Shown piece after piece: positions 20,862-48,785 of a stretch of 60,000 bases of DNA. This stretch comes from Liolophura sinensis (lineage: Eukaryota; Mollusca; Polyplacophora; Chitonida; Chitonidae), in assembly GCF_032854445.1 (NCBI RefSeq), contig NC_088300.1, forward strand, positions 31,975,608-32,035,607. Direction: 5' to 3'. Position numbers and translations under genes: made by a program. Position 1 is the first letter of the stretch, and each line of letters starts with the position of its first letter. A model generated the notes under the pieces. That model was not told the DNA's origin, made no database searches, and saw only the letters and a program-made list of their open reading frames with translations.

Positions 20862-22879
20862 TAATTTTTTTTAGTGTAGGCGGAGTACACTACAAGCAGG
20901 AGTAGTGAACTTTGTTTATTTTTAGTCGAAAAGATTTGGTTCATGTTCCACCACTGATTTAGAATTCTTCCTGTACGGTTCTACACATTAATCGTAGGCG
21001 AAGCTGAATGTGACGGCCATCACGACTGCACCTGCTAATGGCGTTGCAATTGTAGTCACAAACAACTTTAAAAGTCTACGATCACTTTTTGGAATGCGGC
21101 CATGTTCAGTCAAACGACTTTGTTAAAACTCCATAAAATAAATTACTATGCACGATTTATTATCAATATACACAAGAAAAGGGATCTATGTTTGCCGGTT
21201 GCCGAACACTCAAATCAAGTATAAATGATAGAAAAAGCACAGGATTTCACTTAAAAGCGGTTTATTATGAACTATAGCAATTGTACACTAGTAGTTGACA
21301 TCCTCAGAACATTAAGGAAAATGTTGCACTACGTACTTAATAAATACTATTACAGATAGGTCTGGTATACATTTACATAGAATCGAGCTCGGCAAGGAAA
21401 GACTTCTTAATCTAACATCAGATTGATTGAACTCGACCCCAGGTAATTAAGGACTCAAACACACGTACAAACAAACGGTCGGCGGACACATTGTCCCTTT
21501 TTTGTTCATAGATTTGGAAAAACCATTCGCCTGCATGACTGCGACAGGGAATACTAAGGAATATCACGATGGACTTGTAAACGTACGTGGTGCTTAGAAA
21601 GGCAGGGGTATACGAACACTTTCGGGAGGGGGGCGAGGGGGGCGAAATATATTAATATACACAAAGATGTTTGCTAAAAACTTCTTCCTAAACCTTTCAC
21701 ACTTTGAACAAAAACGATTGCAAATTCTTTGACACAAGTCATGATGATGTCATAATGTAAAACAAGTCAGGGATTGCTCCCTTTTTATATTACCACAATT
21801 TCACAGTTATAATCAACAATACACCATGCAGACATGTCCTCTGTTCACACAAACTGGGGCTCTTAGGAATCCTGTGATGACAGTCCGGTCTTCCAGAGTG
21901 TGCTGAGAACTTAACAGTTTCTCGCACAAGCATAATCAAATCTGCATCAAATCACTCTGGATTATTTCCTTCTATTACAGGCCAGTTATTACTTGAAGCT
22001 GATGTCAGAATGGGATCACATAAGGCTTGTTCAATGGGTCTGATCTACACTATACAAATAGGTTTGACTGAAGCCATTGTGACTTATAAAGGACACGCAT
22101 TTTATCTCTTTTGTAAGCAAATTCCAGAAGAAGAATAATATCATGTGATTTAATTATTATTTAGGTTGGGACATGATTGTTATAAAAACATAAGATTGTG
22201 TCAAAATGTTGTGAGAAGACACAAAATACAAGCAACAGAGTTTTCAGGATGTGGAAATGCATGACCCTAAGCTGATCGCATTTACTGGATATCCAATCTA
22301 CATATAAATTGCACATTTTGATGATTTGGTAGTTAACATAAAAAACACAATTTCATCCTGTAAGAATATCACTTTTCAAAAGTAATCTTTGTGTTGAATT
22401 AAACCGTTTCACAAGAATCAGCATTTCACAATCCAGACAATTATCGTTGAGAAACAAAACTTGTATTCCTTGAAACACTTTCAATTACAGAGAGATTTGC
22501 AAGATGGATGATCTTGTACCCAAACAGATCATTTTTGCAGAACGGCATCATGGCATAAATATTCATATTTATACACGCAATGAACAGGAAAAGTCTGATA
22601 AAAGACTGGCCTGGGAGAGACACTGGTCTGAATATACATATGCATACTTATCATAAAGAGTTTTTGAATTCTACTGGAAAAAGACATATATATATATATA
22701 TATGTATATATAAAACAAACAAAATCCCCGTCATAATAACATCTTACACAGGTAAATGAGTGTGTATATCCACAGCCAAAATGGTGCTTAAGTCACCAGA
22801 CGCCACCCATATAAGCCTATAGTGGCAGGACACTGCTGCCTGAGGTACTGGTGCTGTCCACAGGGAATATGGGCAAGCA

Positions 22880-23260
22880 TCTGAACACCAAATACTTGAG
22901 AATGATGCAACATTTGGGACACCAAATACTTGAGATTGATGTGTAGTTTCAGTTACCAAATCCTTGAGATTCATGCAACATTTAGGACATCACATCCTTG
23001 ATGTTTATGCAACACCTTGGCACCAAATCCTAGAATTTGATGCAACAATTTGGGACACCAGATCCTTGAGATTAATACAGCGTGCAGATACCAGATCTTT
23101 AAGACTGATGCTACATGCTGACACTAAATCATTCAGAAATCTAATGAAACGTATGGACAGCAAATCATTTTGACTTTTGCAGCATTTAGGGCACCACATC
23201 AATGAAATAGTTGCAGCATGCAGACTCCAAGTCCTTCAAACAATGCAAGCAATATAGTCA
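22880..23260. repeat. Degenerate ~36-bp tandem array, about ten units
   Basis: Units follow CACCAAATCCTTGAGATTGA then TGCAACATTTGGGA, with many substitutions towards the right end. Confidence 0.85.
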
Positions 23261-23424
23261 TCAGTCATTAACTTTGATTCATGCTGTTGGCATCGGCGCA
23301 CCTGAGGAGTACAAGATGTCAGATAAAACATGGTCACATGACTTTGGGGACTGAATACAGACAAGTTCTCAACTGTGCTCTATCAGCATATGGTTCCCAC
23401 CACCTGTGTAACAGCTTGTCAAGA

Positions 23425-24240
23425 GGTCTGATGCCACTGTTTACACTAACCTTTGAAAATGAGATGCCACATGTAAACCCTAACCTATCAAGGTTGAAAA
23501 CCCGCTTCTATAGGTCTGATGCAACATGTGCTCACCAACCTCTAAAGACCAGTTCCAACAAGTGCTTCTCACCAATGCGGTCGCTGTGAGTTCAAGTCCA
23601 GCTCATGCTGGCTTCCTCTCCGGCCGTACGTGAGAAGGTCTGGCAACAACCTGCGGATGGTCATGGGTTTCCCCCGGGCTGTTCCCGGTTTCCACCCACC
23701 ATAAGGCTGGCCGCCGTCGTATAAGTGAAATATTGTTGAGTACGGCGTAAAACACCAATCAAAAAAAAAAAAAAAAAAAAAATCCAACATGTGCTCACCA
23801 ACCTCTAAAGACCAGATCCAACATGTGCTCACTAACCTCTAAGGACCAAATCCAACATGTGCTCACCAACCTCTAAAGACTAGATGCAACATGTGCTCAC
23901 CAACCTCTAAAGACCAGATCCAACATGTGCACACCAACCTCTAAAGACCAAATCAAACATGTGCTCACTATCCTCTATAGGCCTGATGGAACATGTGCAC
24001 ACTATCCTCTATAGGCCTGATGGAACATGTGCACACTAACCTCTATAGGCCTGATGGAACATGGTGCACACCAAGCTTTAATGACCAGATGAAACATGTG
24101 CACACCCATATAGGTCTGATGTAATATGTGCACACTAACATGTTGTGTGATACATGTGAAACCTAACCTCTCGATGTTAGTGAACACCAATCTCTGTACT
24201 TGACATGCAACATGTGGACACCAATCTCTAAAGGTCTGTC
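23425..24240. repeat. ~34-bp tandem array interrupted by a SINE
   Basis: Units follow CCAACATGTGCTCACCAACC then TCTAAAGACCAGAT, drifting to a TCTATAGGCCTGATGGAACA form. Roughly 17 units on the two sides of the SINE at 23567-23781. Confidence 0.92.
23567..23781 (+). mobile_element. SINE type A, 5'-truncated, inside the 34-bp array
   Basis: Starts within the head at TCTCACCAATGCGGTCGCTG and ends in a ~22-base A-run followed directly by array sequence. Flanking TCCAACAAGTGCT and TCCAACATGTGCT could be a duplication or simply two array units. Confidence 0.93.
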
Positions 24241-24252
24241 ATGACATCAAGC

Positions 24253-24258
<6 letters not shown>

Positions 24259-24312
<54 letters not shown>
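24259..24312. repeat. (AT)n microsatellite
   Basis: About 50 bases of pure TA dinucleotide at the right end of the 34-bp array. Confidence 0.95.
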
Positions 24313-24315
<3 letters not shown>

Positions 24316-27300
24316 CACTGCAAGAAATGATGATTTCTGGTGTCTTAAAAAAACCTATAAAAACCTTTGAGATGTGCCAAGTTAAAACTTCACGTTTGGT
24401 TTTAAGCTTCCAGTCCGTGGCTTGCATGTGCAATGCAAAAGGTCAGCAGCAATCGGCAGAGAAAACAATGTGTGTCTGAGATGGTCTGGGCCAACAGGAA
24501 AGTTTAATACTCTGAAAAGCAGCCAACGCCTAGACTAAACCAAACAGGGTAATTGTCTGTACCTTCTTCCCAGTGATTGCTTCATACCATACCCAGCACA
24601 GAAACCGTGTATCCCAACCACATAGAACTCTTTTTAACATGTACACCTGCATTATTAGACATGTTCCCAAGGTAACAAGTCATCAAAGATCTAACGAGGT
24701 CTCATGACAGTAACAAGTTATCAAAAATCTAATGGGTCTCATGACATGCATGAGGGAATCCGTGTCCTAGCATCAACCTGATCTTGTGCATGCCTACAGC
24801 TGTATATAACATGCCTTTTGTAACAGGTAAGGTCCAGTCAAATCTTCAAATCTTAACAACTTTAACACTGATCAACAACTGGCCAGTACACTCCTTGGCA
24901 ATCAACATTTAATACCTCAGCCTCAAAAAAGTAAAAAAAAAAAAAAAGAACTAAAAACAAAACAAAACAAGAAAAGAGCAACAGATGTCTGTATAAAGTA
25001 ACGGGATAGACTCTACAGCAGATACCAACAAAATTCAGCCAAACTTTCAGTCATCCAACAGTAACTCACCACTCGGTTTTAACACCAATGCAACGGCTTG
25101 TCAGGGAAATCAAACTTCGCGCATCGAGGTCAACATTAGAAAACAACATTTTCACTCACATGTACCTCATGATTTCTTCTTTTCAAAATGACAAGGTAAC
25201 AATTTGGACAAGGGCAGGTGTGAAGTTCTGGCAGCTACTTGTTATACAACAGGTGAAAATGAAAGTTCCTTGCCATGTTTTCAGATGTTAGGGAAGCTAC
25301 ATGTTCCCCTCAGATCAAGCACGGCTTGACCTCTACTTACAATGACTCAATTTTATATATGTACACCTATGTACTTATATTTACACTAAGGTGATGATAA
25401 ATGCTGTAACAGTGACTATGGGTGTGGAGACACGGCCATAAACCTGTAACACTCGCTCCCCATGGAAGAGCCTCCAGCATGCCAAGCTCCTTGACATCTC
25501 CTGAATGTCATGGTAACGAACACAAACTTCATCCCAGACCAGCCATATTCACAGGATTCTCAATCAATACAAAATTCAAAACCATATCCTACTAAATACA
25601 CTACTTACATATGTATAGAACTGATGAAAAATTGCACGTCCTCATACATTTATTATTACATAATGTCATGAAGCATCATATAACAGAAAACCACTTTCTG
25701 ATATTGACACATGGTGAGGTGAGGAGTATAAGAGGATGAATGACTGGGGATGTGGGTGGGTGGGTGGTTGGTTGGGGGATGTCTGTAGGGGGGGTGTGGG
25801 GGTGTTTGGCAGGCATATAAGAAAATGTATAAAATTATCCACACATTTCAGCTCACAGAACCCCCACTTACTCCTCATCTCTGTGTGACATATTTATTAA
25901 ACACGACACAAAGAACAGATAAATTTCTAAGAATTGATGGAGTTACATGTAACATAAACAACCATGCCAGATAGATGACACAAAAAAAGAATGAAAAAAA
26001 CAAAACAATAAAAAATAAATAAATCATTTTTAGACACCATTAATTATCAAGACTGAGCAATTGAGTGCAAGTTTGTTTGCAGATTTGTCAAACTACCACA
26101 TGGTCTTCATCATTCAAGACCCCTGCTGATCACCATATTTTTCATATATAAGAGTCTATTTACACAGAAAGCTAAAGCAAAATTTAAATATTCCTACATC
26201 ATACTTGAGTACTCAAAATCACATAAACTCTGTGACACCCTTTAACCCAAGATCCATTCTCAATTTCGTTCATATTCATTAAACAATATCCACATTACGC
26301 CAGTCTTTGTGTTCATCCCACTTATGCATAACAAGAAGGTTAAACTTAAAAAGAGAGTTAACAGGCAAAATTTGCACCAGAAATAAATAAACTGGACGCT
26401 AAGTTGAATAGTCATAGCCCTAATATAGTCTTGGACTGTTCTGTGAGTGTCTACAATGTACATGTACACAACATGTCTCCAATACATTAAGAGTCCAAAT
26501 ATGGTAAGTGTCAACCAAACTGTCAGGTGCTGCTTAGAACACTAATCTTGACAATTATGCTTGCAGTTCTGTAATTATTGCACAAAAAGCTTTGTTTTAT
26601 GTATGCCTTTTTAAGTATGTGGCAGTTTCAGTACAGGCTCCAAGGCCCAGACATATCACACTTAACCCGCCCTGGAAGGAAATGACAGAGAACTGCCATG
26701 GCATCACTGTACCGCCAGGTTTCAAAAACACGCACATGCACATAGATGTAGTGTTCTACCTACATGGGTCTCACCCGTGGAAGAAAATGTTTATTGAAGG
26801 AACATTCAGTTTAAGTACAAATTTTCCTGTGAACATTAATGCATACTATTTTGGGTAAATTATTCCTTTTAGAAGTGCAATATGATATTTAACACTGATA
26901 AACCAGGTACTTGAGGATAAACCCGCAAGGATGCTAAAAGTCTTCAAAAATGTTTCACATTTCTAGGACCAGTGGGGATGTCTACAGATATCAGATTAGA
27001 ATTTCAATGAAAGTTATTTTAGAAATATATCAAAAATGTATTAGACATCATACTCTTTCATTTGCCAATACTTGACTGACATTGTCTTTCTACAATAATG
27101 ACACTGTCTTTCTACAATAATTCCACTGAACACTGACAGCAATTAATTCAGATCTAAGTTAGTGAGGACAAGGAAGAAGAATCTTAAATGAAGTCTTTTT
27201 TTAACATAACCTATTCTCTACCGCTTTATAGCGCTTATGTATACTTCCACTACTTTCTTCTCCTCATTCCTCAAAGAAATGCTGCTGATGCTTGTTTCCC

Positions 27301-29478
27301 TTTTATGCCAAATTTACCGTTTCATCACAAGACCATTATGCTTCAAAGAATTTGTGTAAAAATAAGCAAATCAACTATAAAAGCAGACTTGATACAAATT
27401 AATTTGTGCATGTTTTACTGCCTGTTAAACACAGAGTTAACCCGGCATCTATTTATTACTATGTCCATATTGTATTTCTGCTGAAGAAGAAATTTTTCAT
27501 TGCTGAAACTTTTCTTGCAACTGAAAGTAATTTCCAATCAACACACATGATAGGGATCAGACCAATCATTTAGGTGAAAGATGCAGGTTCATCTTGTCCT
27601 TAGGAGACCAGTCTCTGTAGGAGAAATACTATAATGTTCTGTCACACTGCGGAGAACGTTTAGCTGAAAATTCACGGTTTACCCCCTGCCTGATTCACCA
27701 AGGCAAACCAATCACACAATGCTTATTGCACTTCACAACATGAATAGTTTCATAAACATACAAACACACTAACAAACAGGTATTAAAATACATAAAAACA
27801 CTAATCATCACTATGATGATGATCATCATCATCATCAATACATACGGTAGACAGTCGTGCGTTCTTTGTGCCGTGACAACAGCCTGTATTTATACGTGGT
27901 ATTACGACTGCCTGTAAATCCTATTGTTTTGTTATCAAGGTTTACAAATCGCAAGTGGCTGCATAGCTATTATGTGGAAAGTCTAATGCTGACGGCCTAA
28001 TACATGGGTTACTTCATGGGCAATACACAATCCAAGGAGGAGGAGTTGTCTCCCCCTGTGTGCACAGCCACGTTCATACATAAAACACATGTACAAGTTA
28101 TGGAGTAGTTTTTTGCTGAATCTTTTGATGCAAACTCATTGAAAGAGAGAAGCCATAGGTTGTATAAAAACAATAGCAATATATGTAAACTAGTACAGTG
28201 TGTAAATTAAATCCCTCAAGGACTGAAATGGCTAAAATGAACATCATACATGTACATGTACACAGAGGCAGATTGGGAAATCTGGAACAGTATTTACAGA
28301 TAAACATGCGATACATCCGAGAAAAAAAAAAAAAATTTAATAAAAATGTCTAGTGAAAGAGGACGACATGTTAAAATGTGAAATGAATGTTTCTTGACAG
28401 ATGCAATTTGTAAGTAGGTACTATTTTTTTAATCCAGATAAGCTTGAGCAAAGAAACAAAAACTTAACACTGTGTTTCTATTGGTCTTCCATACCTCCAC
28501 AAGTTTGATGTCCATGGGGACTGTTTAAGTATCGGACACAATATAAGTTTAGTACAAAATTAAAATGTCTGTAATTATGTAGATAACCTTCCCTTATTGT
28601 TTACCTTAAAGATTTCATTTTCTCCAAAAATCAGATGACACCGGGTTTTCATGGAGATCAAAATGAACTGAAAAAAAAAAAGCTCAAAACACTGCAACCG
28701 AACTTGGTTTTCCTGCCTGGAAATTTCAGAAAATCACTAATTCTTTAATGTTGACATGAAAATGAATGTGAAAATGGGAAGGAGGTGGAATATCTACATC
28801 CAACTTAATTGCTAAAGTTTCAGAACTATCTGGAAACATTGATAGTCATGGTGAGGATGGAATTGGAAGGGGCAGGGGAGGGGGGGGGGCTGAGGTGCAG
28901 ATGCAGCTGTGCAATGGCTGACTCATGACGTTTGCTGTAAGCGAAGAAGGATGCTACTGCTGAAGGAGTGTGATCAGGGCGTTCCAGAACCACTGAGGAG
29001 CCAACAGGATGACAAGTACACATACATGTACACAAGTACACATACATGTACACATGTACGAGCAGGGGCCAAGATGAGCACATCACAAAGGAAGATGTTC
29101 TAAATTTGTGAAAACCAACAGAGGACATTTCAAGACTCCTCATTACTCACAGAATACAGAAATGTGAACTGACTGCTCTGCTAACTTTATACACATCTCA
29201 CACGGAGTACCGTCTCATAATTACTTTTTTTTTTTTACATCATAATTGACTGATAAATCTCCTTGAAAGCACAAGATAAAAATCTGAGTGACACACACCA
29301 CGTGCTAGGCGATGATCGACAGGGCAGACACTTCTCCAAACAAATTTGTTTTTTTGTCTGTCTGTAAAATGACTAGAGATGTAACTTGATAAAAACCCGA
29401 ATTTTTTTTGTTCTGTTGTTGTTGTTGTTGTTTGCAGAGATGTCAGAACGTGGACAGGTGCTTCCACGAGAACGATTA

Positions 29479-43712
<14,234 letters not shown>

Positions 43713-43977
43713 CTACAAAGAGGAGATAATTCATATAAACAAAGGTGTGTCATCAAGAGCAAGAGATGCAGGCCTAAGTCTATAAGACAGTATCACACCA
43801 GTTCATGTTTTGTGAAAACCTGCAAAGGCGAGATAATTCAAGAAAATAAGAAACTGATTGTTTATCTCAAGACATTGTTGGTAAAAGCTAGCTTCTCATT
43901 TTGTTGCTATGGTACCCAGCCTCTCCTCTCCAAAAGTCTGATTTTACAGTTATACGTAACACCTAGTGACAAATATC

Positions 43978-44027
43978 ATGTTTTACACCATACTCAAGAA
44001 TATTTCACTCATATGACAGCGGTATTA
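43978..44027 (-). mobile_element. SINE type A fragment (short)
   Basis: GTTTTACACCATACTCAAGA, ATATTTCACTCATATGACAG: about 50 bases of the core. Confidence 0.75.
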
Positions 44028-47000
44028 CACACACCAGTTAACACAAGGCCAAATTTAAACAGCTCCCAACAAATGTATGTTACACAAACCAGATCTCTAA
44101 CAAAAATTGCATCTCCACAGACTCCACATCTGGGTTTTTCCAGAATTCACTGGGGTAAATTAGCAGTGGCATAATTACAGACCATCACAACTAAGCATCT
44201 TAACCACTTGGCCACGACTGTTCATTGTAATTACACAAGAGAAGGTATGCCCCCAAAATTACAAATAACTGTGTTCAAACTCATTTCTAAACACTGAAAA
44301 CACTGAACATTTATAATCCACATTTACCAGTTGAATTTCATGGATCCTTCAAACCATAAATTGAGTAAATTTGACTGATTATGTCATTTTGGTAGTACGC
44401 TAGCCATATGGTCGCAAGAACATTATGATTTAAAGCAGGAAACGGTAAATGGTTTTTAAAGTGATTCACCATACTAACCCACATCTACTGTGTTACATGA
44501 CCTTTCTCCTGAAGACTGCAATCACTCTGTCATGTTACATGCACTTCAGCTTCCTACTTCCACAGTCCTACCAGACTTACTGTACACCTTTCCCCTAATG
44601 ACATTCTGTTTCAAGCATGTCAAAAAGTGGTGAGAGAAATTAACAACTTCATCCCAGTAAGTGTGCTTTGTAACGCCATCAGTGGAAGACCTCTGTCCAT
44701 CTGTTTGTCTATTCAATAGTAACCTGTGCAACAACTATACCTGTCCTGCCAAAAAGCATCACCAATTTCAGCCTCGTGGCTTTTCCACTGCCCCAAACAA
44801 CAATGTGTGTTTGTAGAAACACTTGTGAATTTCAAAGAGACTCTATACCTGGCTCTAAAATTGATACAACTGGTGCTAATCCGCCATATGGGATTTTTGT
44901 TGTGTCCTGAATGCTCATGTTAAAAAGATAGGATGTTAACAATTTTACCGAATGACTGATCAACAGATAGACGCAATGACCGACAGACATAACGGCCCAC
45001 TTATACAGCTGCCTTAACAGTCGCAGCTATATGTTTTGCAAAGTTATTTTCACATAAGATACGCACTTACTTTCAGTTCATCATATAACAACCAGCAGAA
45101 TAATATTTTACCATACTAGTACTTAATTCCATACTGTTACTGACAGTATATGTGTTCTAGTTTCTTAAAATTAAGTTCTATTCTATATAGACTATATAAA
45201 AACTATAATATATGTGTTTCATTTATTGATGAAGCACTACACAGCTGGTTTCAAGATACGACAACAGACTGGCCTCCCTTTGTTTACATGATGTGATGTC
45301 CTCACTTTACAGCATGGTAGGGCCAGTCTACTAATTTTAACATGGGGAGGTGTATAGAATACAGAAAACCAATTAAATAAGATTAAACTGACCTACTGAA
45401 TTGTGAGTTTGAGTTCCCAGTATTGAAAGAATCATTTTGTTTTGCCAGAAATTTCAATCTAACACGAGCACTACCATGTTAAAGTATTAAAGCTGTAAAG
45501 CAGTAAAGTCATTTAACATTGTGTCGTCAGTCTGCTGTTGTGATGACTTACATCGAAAACTGTTTATTGCAGGTGTGAAGCCAAGGGACTACTTATATCA
45601 TTAAGGAGGAAGACACCTGCTCTATCTCTTAGCACTTATATGTAAGCAGCCACTAGAATGGGATGTCACAGCTTACACAGGAAAAGTACATACAGGTGTG
45701 CAAGTGCAGCAGGTGTGACAGAACATACCTATCACTTTACGTTGTATAGCTAGACATGTTTGTGTCCACCATCTTACTTTTTGGGAAGCTGGTACAGTGT
45801 ATCAAACTTATCAAACCACAAAATTCCCCACTGGCTCAGTTAACCCTAGTTGCACTCCTTCAGCCCCTGATCATGCACTAAGGGAGTCCATCTACATGTA
45901 CAAGTAATGTGTCCTTTTCCTTCCTTCTCATGGCGATCTATAAACTGACCTCCTCTACTCATTTCTATGTAGTTTTCCGGTGGAATCTCAAATACTATCC
46001 TCTTAATTTAATATCCCCATCGTGGTCACACTGACTGCTAGATCTCTGGTGGTACTTCTGGGTTTGAAATGTAACAGAGCTCTGGCACTGAAATCATCCA
46101 GAATACTATTGTGTTTCCAGTGCCGTCTGTGAGCGCAGCTTCAATCTTCCTAATTTAAGCCAGAAAAGCAAAAGAGCTTGTACTTTTAGCACAGGTAAGT
46201 TTGTGTGCCGTCAGCACGGACCTCACTTAGATATATTCGATCAATTTAGGAAGCGGTCATGGACTCAGTGTTACAATGAATGTCAAAATTTTGAAATAGC
46301 ACATTGATTCAGCCGGTCTGTGAGCCACCTGGCGCAAGGCAGTGAATTACTCGTTTCACCCGTACATAAACCCAAGTGCTTTCACATAGGCAAAACCTTC
46401 TTGAGGATGGAATTAACAAGCAAAGTTCTACATTTATAATTAAACTAGAAAATGTGTTAGTGAATGACAAATGTTGTTTTTTACTTTTGCATCACAATGA
46501 CCTTCTGATCAACTTTCCTTAGAAATTTTTCAAACTGCAGCCTTAGTGTTGAGACAATATATACCAAGTTCAATGAAATTTGAAATTATGGTTTACTCGG
46601 AAACTTGGTAACAGATTTTAAGCACAATTGACCTTTCAGTGACCATGACCTTTGAGCTCAAGAAGCTCCTCAAAGGCTGCTTAATCAGACATGCACCAGA
46701 AGACTTTGCTTCAGTCACATTGTGATAAAAAACTATGAATGAAAAACAAATAATAATAACACAATTCTTGATTTTATAAACAGTGTTCTTTACACACTTT
46801 CATTTTGTTGCCAGTGTGCTGCAGTAATATGTTTCAATGTAAACTTTTGGTATTATGAAATCATAATTTACATCAAGTAGAAAATACATGCCAAATGCCT
46901 CAAAATTTTAAAAACTGAAACAGCTATGAATTCTGGTGCATACATGTATACCACCTTTCCAGATGTGTGTTAAACGAAGAAGTCAAAATGATACAAAATT

Positions 47001-47036
47001 CTGACTGCAACATGTTGCAAAAAAATTATTGAAATC

Positions 47037-47053
47037 CCCCCCCCCCCCCCCCA
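47037..47053 (+). repeat. Poly-C run
   Basis: About 17 consecutive C. A similar run of about 11 is at 50407-50417. Likely indel-prone in the assembly. Confidence 0.9.
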
Positions 47054-47454
47054 CTCCACCCAAACATCAAAAATTCATTACATTTTCTAAGGATCAGGTC
47101 CATGAGATTAATTCATATGCATATTTTCACATAATATACTAACCAAGATCATAAAAACATAGTGCAATAAAATGAAACAAACATATTTCTCAAGTCTGCC
47201 TCCAAAAAAACGATGAAGTTCCATAAATCAATTGTCTTTACAGATATCTGTTATATATCAGTTCTACATGCCTTTTTCTCACCTACATGTGTAGTTTGTA
47301 GATGTGTAGATGCATCTCCGCACCTTACTACTGTGAGTTGACAAGTTGTTTGTGTGAAAATAATTAGCAAGTTGATATGTCATATATAGGTCCTGTCTGA
47401 CTAGACTGCTTTGTGGGAATAATTTGTCAGTGAGAGTGTACTGTAGAATTTGGA

Positions 47455-47596
47455 TTTTTATTTATTTGATTGGTGTGTTACGCGGTACTCCACAATATTT
47501 CACTTATATGATGGTGCCCAGTATTATGGTGGGAGGAAACCGAGCAGAGGCCAGGGGAAACCCATGACCATCCGCAGGTTGCTGCCAGACCTTATC
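47455..47596 (-). mobile_element. SINE type A, 5'-truncated
   Basis: TTATTTATTTGATTGGTGTG, ATTATGGTGGGAGGAAACCG, CATGACCATCCGCAGGTTGC; ends at GCCAGACCTT, head missing. Confidence 0.92.
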
Positions 47597-47714
47597 AATA
47601 CCAGGCAGCCGTATTGATATGTATATGCACATGAACACATACCATGGTTACATAAAATGATGAATACCAATAAATGATTCCTGGGTTATTTTACCTCTTA
47701 AAACATTTATCTGG

Positions 47715-47860
47715 TTATATTTATGTTGTACTTAGCAATTTTTCAGTCATATGACCATGATGTGTGTATACAATGTGACTGGGCCAGTCTGGGCGAGTCC
47801 GTGCCACTGCTGAAGTACCATGCCGAAGACACCAGACATGCCACCCAGTCACAGTTATAG
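47715..47860 (+). mobile_element. SINE type B fragment
   Basis: TACTTAGCAATTTTTCAGTC, CAATGTGACTGGGCCAGTCT and ATGCCGAAGACACCAGACAT. Confidence 0.75.
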
Positions 47861-48572
47861 CAGACAGTAAGTAAGTGCAGGCCCTATGCCCACTGGCATC
47901 ATGGCCTGATAAGTCTATTGTAACCCTGTTACGGCCCATTGGCCACCTGCACAAAGTGACCGTAGACTACATTGATTTTAACTACCATGGCGACACATGT
48001 TAAAAACATGTTGAAATGGTAGTAACAGTCAACTCAGGTTGGTATCGCTTTGTGAAAGAGATGCCATAAGTGTTTGAGAACCTACATGTACATGGATTGA
48101 AATCCTTGCAATACTCAAAATGGGGGACCACCATTAGCAAATCAAAACTTTAAAAATGACATTATCTACTGATCAAGTGATGTGATTTAACAAATTTTAA
48201 TGACATCCATGGACTGTGAAATTATTGTTTATAACTGCAACATTCTGAGAAAATTACAAGCACTACTCCTGCAAACTCTTCAGCAGTATTCCCTATGATG
48301 CTGATGCCGACATGTTACCATAGCGACACCATTCAGCATACATGAACTTATGGAATCCCTGCATGTAATGAAGTGTATCATGGCAGACGAGAAAACGGAG
48401 GATCCAGTGCGAATGCTGACTGATGTGTGCAAAGAAAAAAGAAAAAACCTACACCAGAAGAAATTCCAAAGCTGGAGTTTTAACATTTTAATCGTACTTT
48501 TAAATAGATGTTTTCATCAAGTGTAATCTCTCATGGATACTAAAATACAAGGATGCATATACCCGTAACGAC

Positions 48573-48785
48573 GTAAAATTTCGTCCATGACTAAGTTGCT
48601 CATTTTTCCAGATTTGGGGGCTTATATTGTTTTTAGAAAGGTATTATGAGGTTTGTTTGGAAGATAGGCTGATACCTTACTGGGAAAATGTAAATTTCAG
48701 CACCAGAAGTAATGTCTCATGACATTTATTTGCCTCCAAAAATGCTCTTTTGTGGTCGAATTTTTAGGTCATATAGGGTTGGTAA
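48573..48785 (+). repeat. ~210-bp dispersed repeat, inverted partner at 53597-53813
   Basis: CATGACTAAGTTGCTCxTTTTTC, GGAAAATGTAxATTT, TTTGCCTCCA and TTTTTAGGTCAT blocks occur in order here and on the minus strand 4.8 kb away. Both copies are inside the same PKC intron. Confidence 0.8.

Larger units (their letters stand above)
15360..21250. other. Gene-free stretch between the small gene and the PKC 3' region
   Basis: AT-rich sequence with the mobile elements listed separately and a partial dispersed repeat at 19745-19830. The longest open frame (17998-18321, 107 codons) overlaps the left arm of the foldback element and looks like chance. Confidence 0.6.
21251..29478. other. PKC 3' flank, possibly a very long 3' UTR
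   Basis: No exon-like stretch. On the minus strand AATAAA occurs at several places (plus TTTATT, for example near 26787, 25649 and 21256), so the polyadenylation site cannot be fixed. Two minisatellite arrays, one SINE and an AT microsatellite lie inside. Confidence 0.4.
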
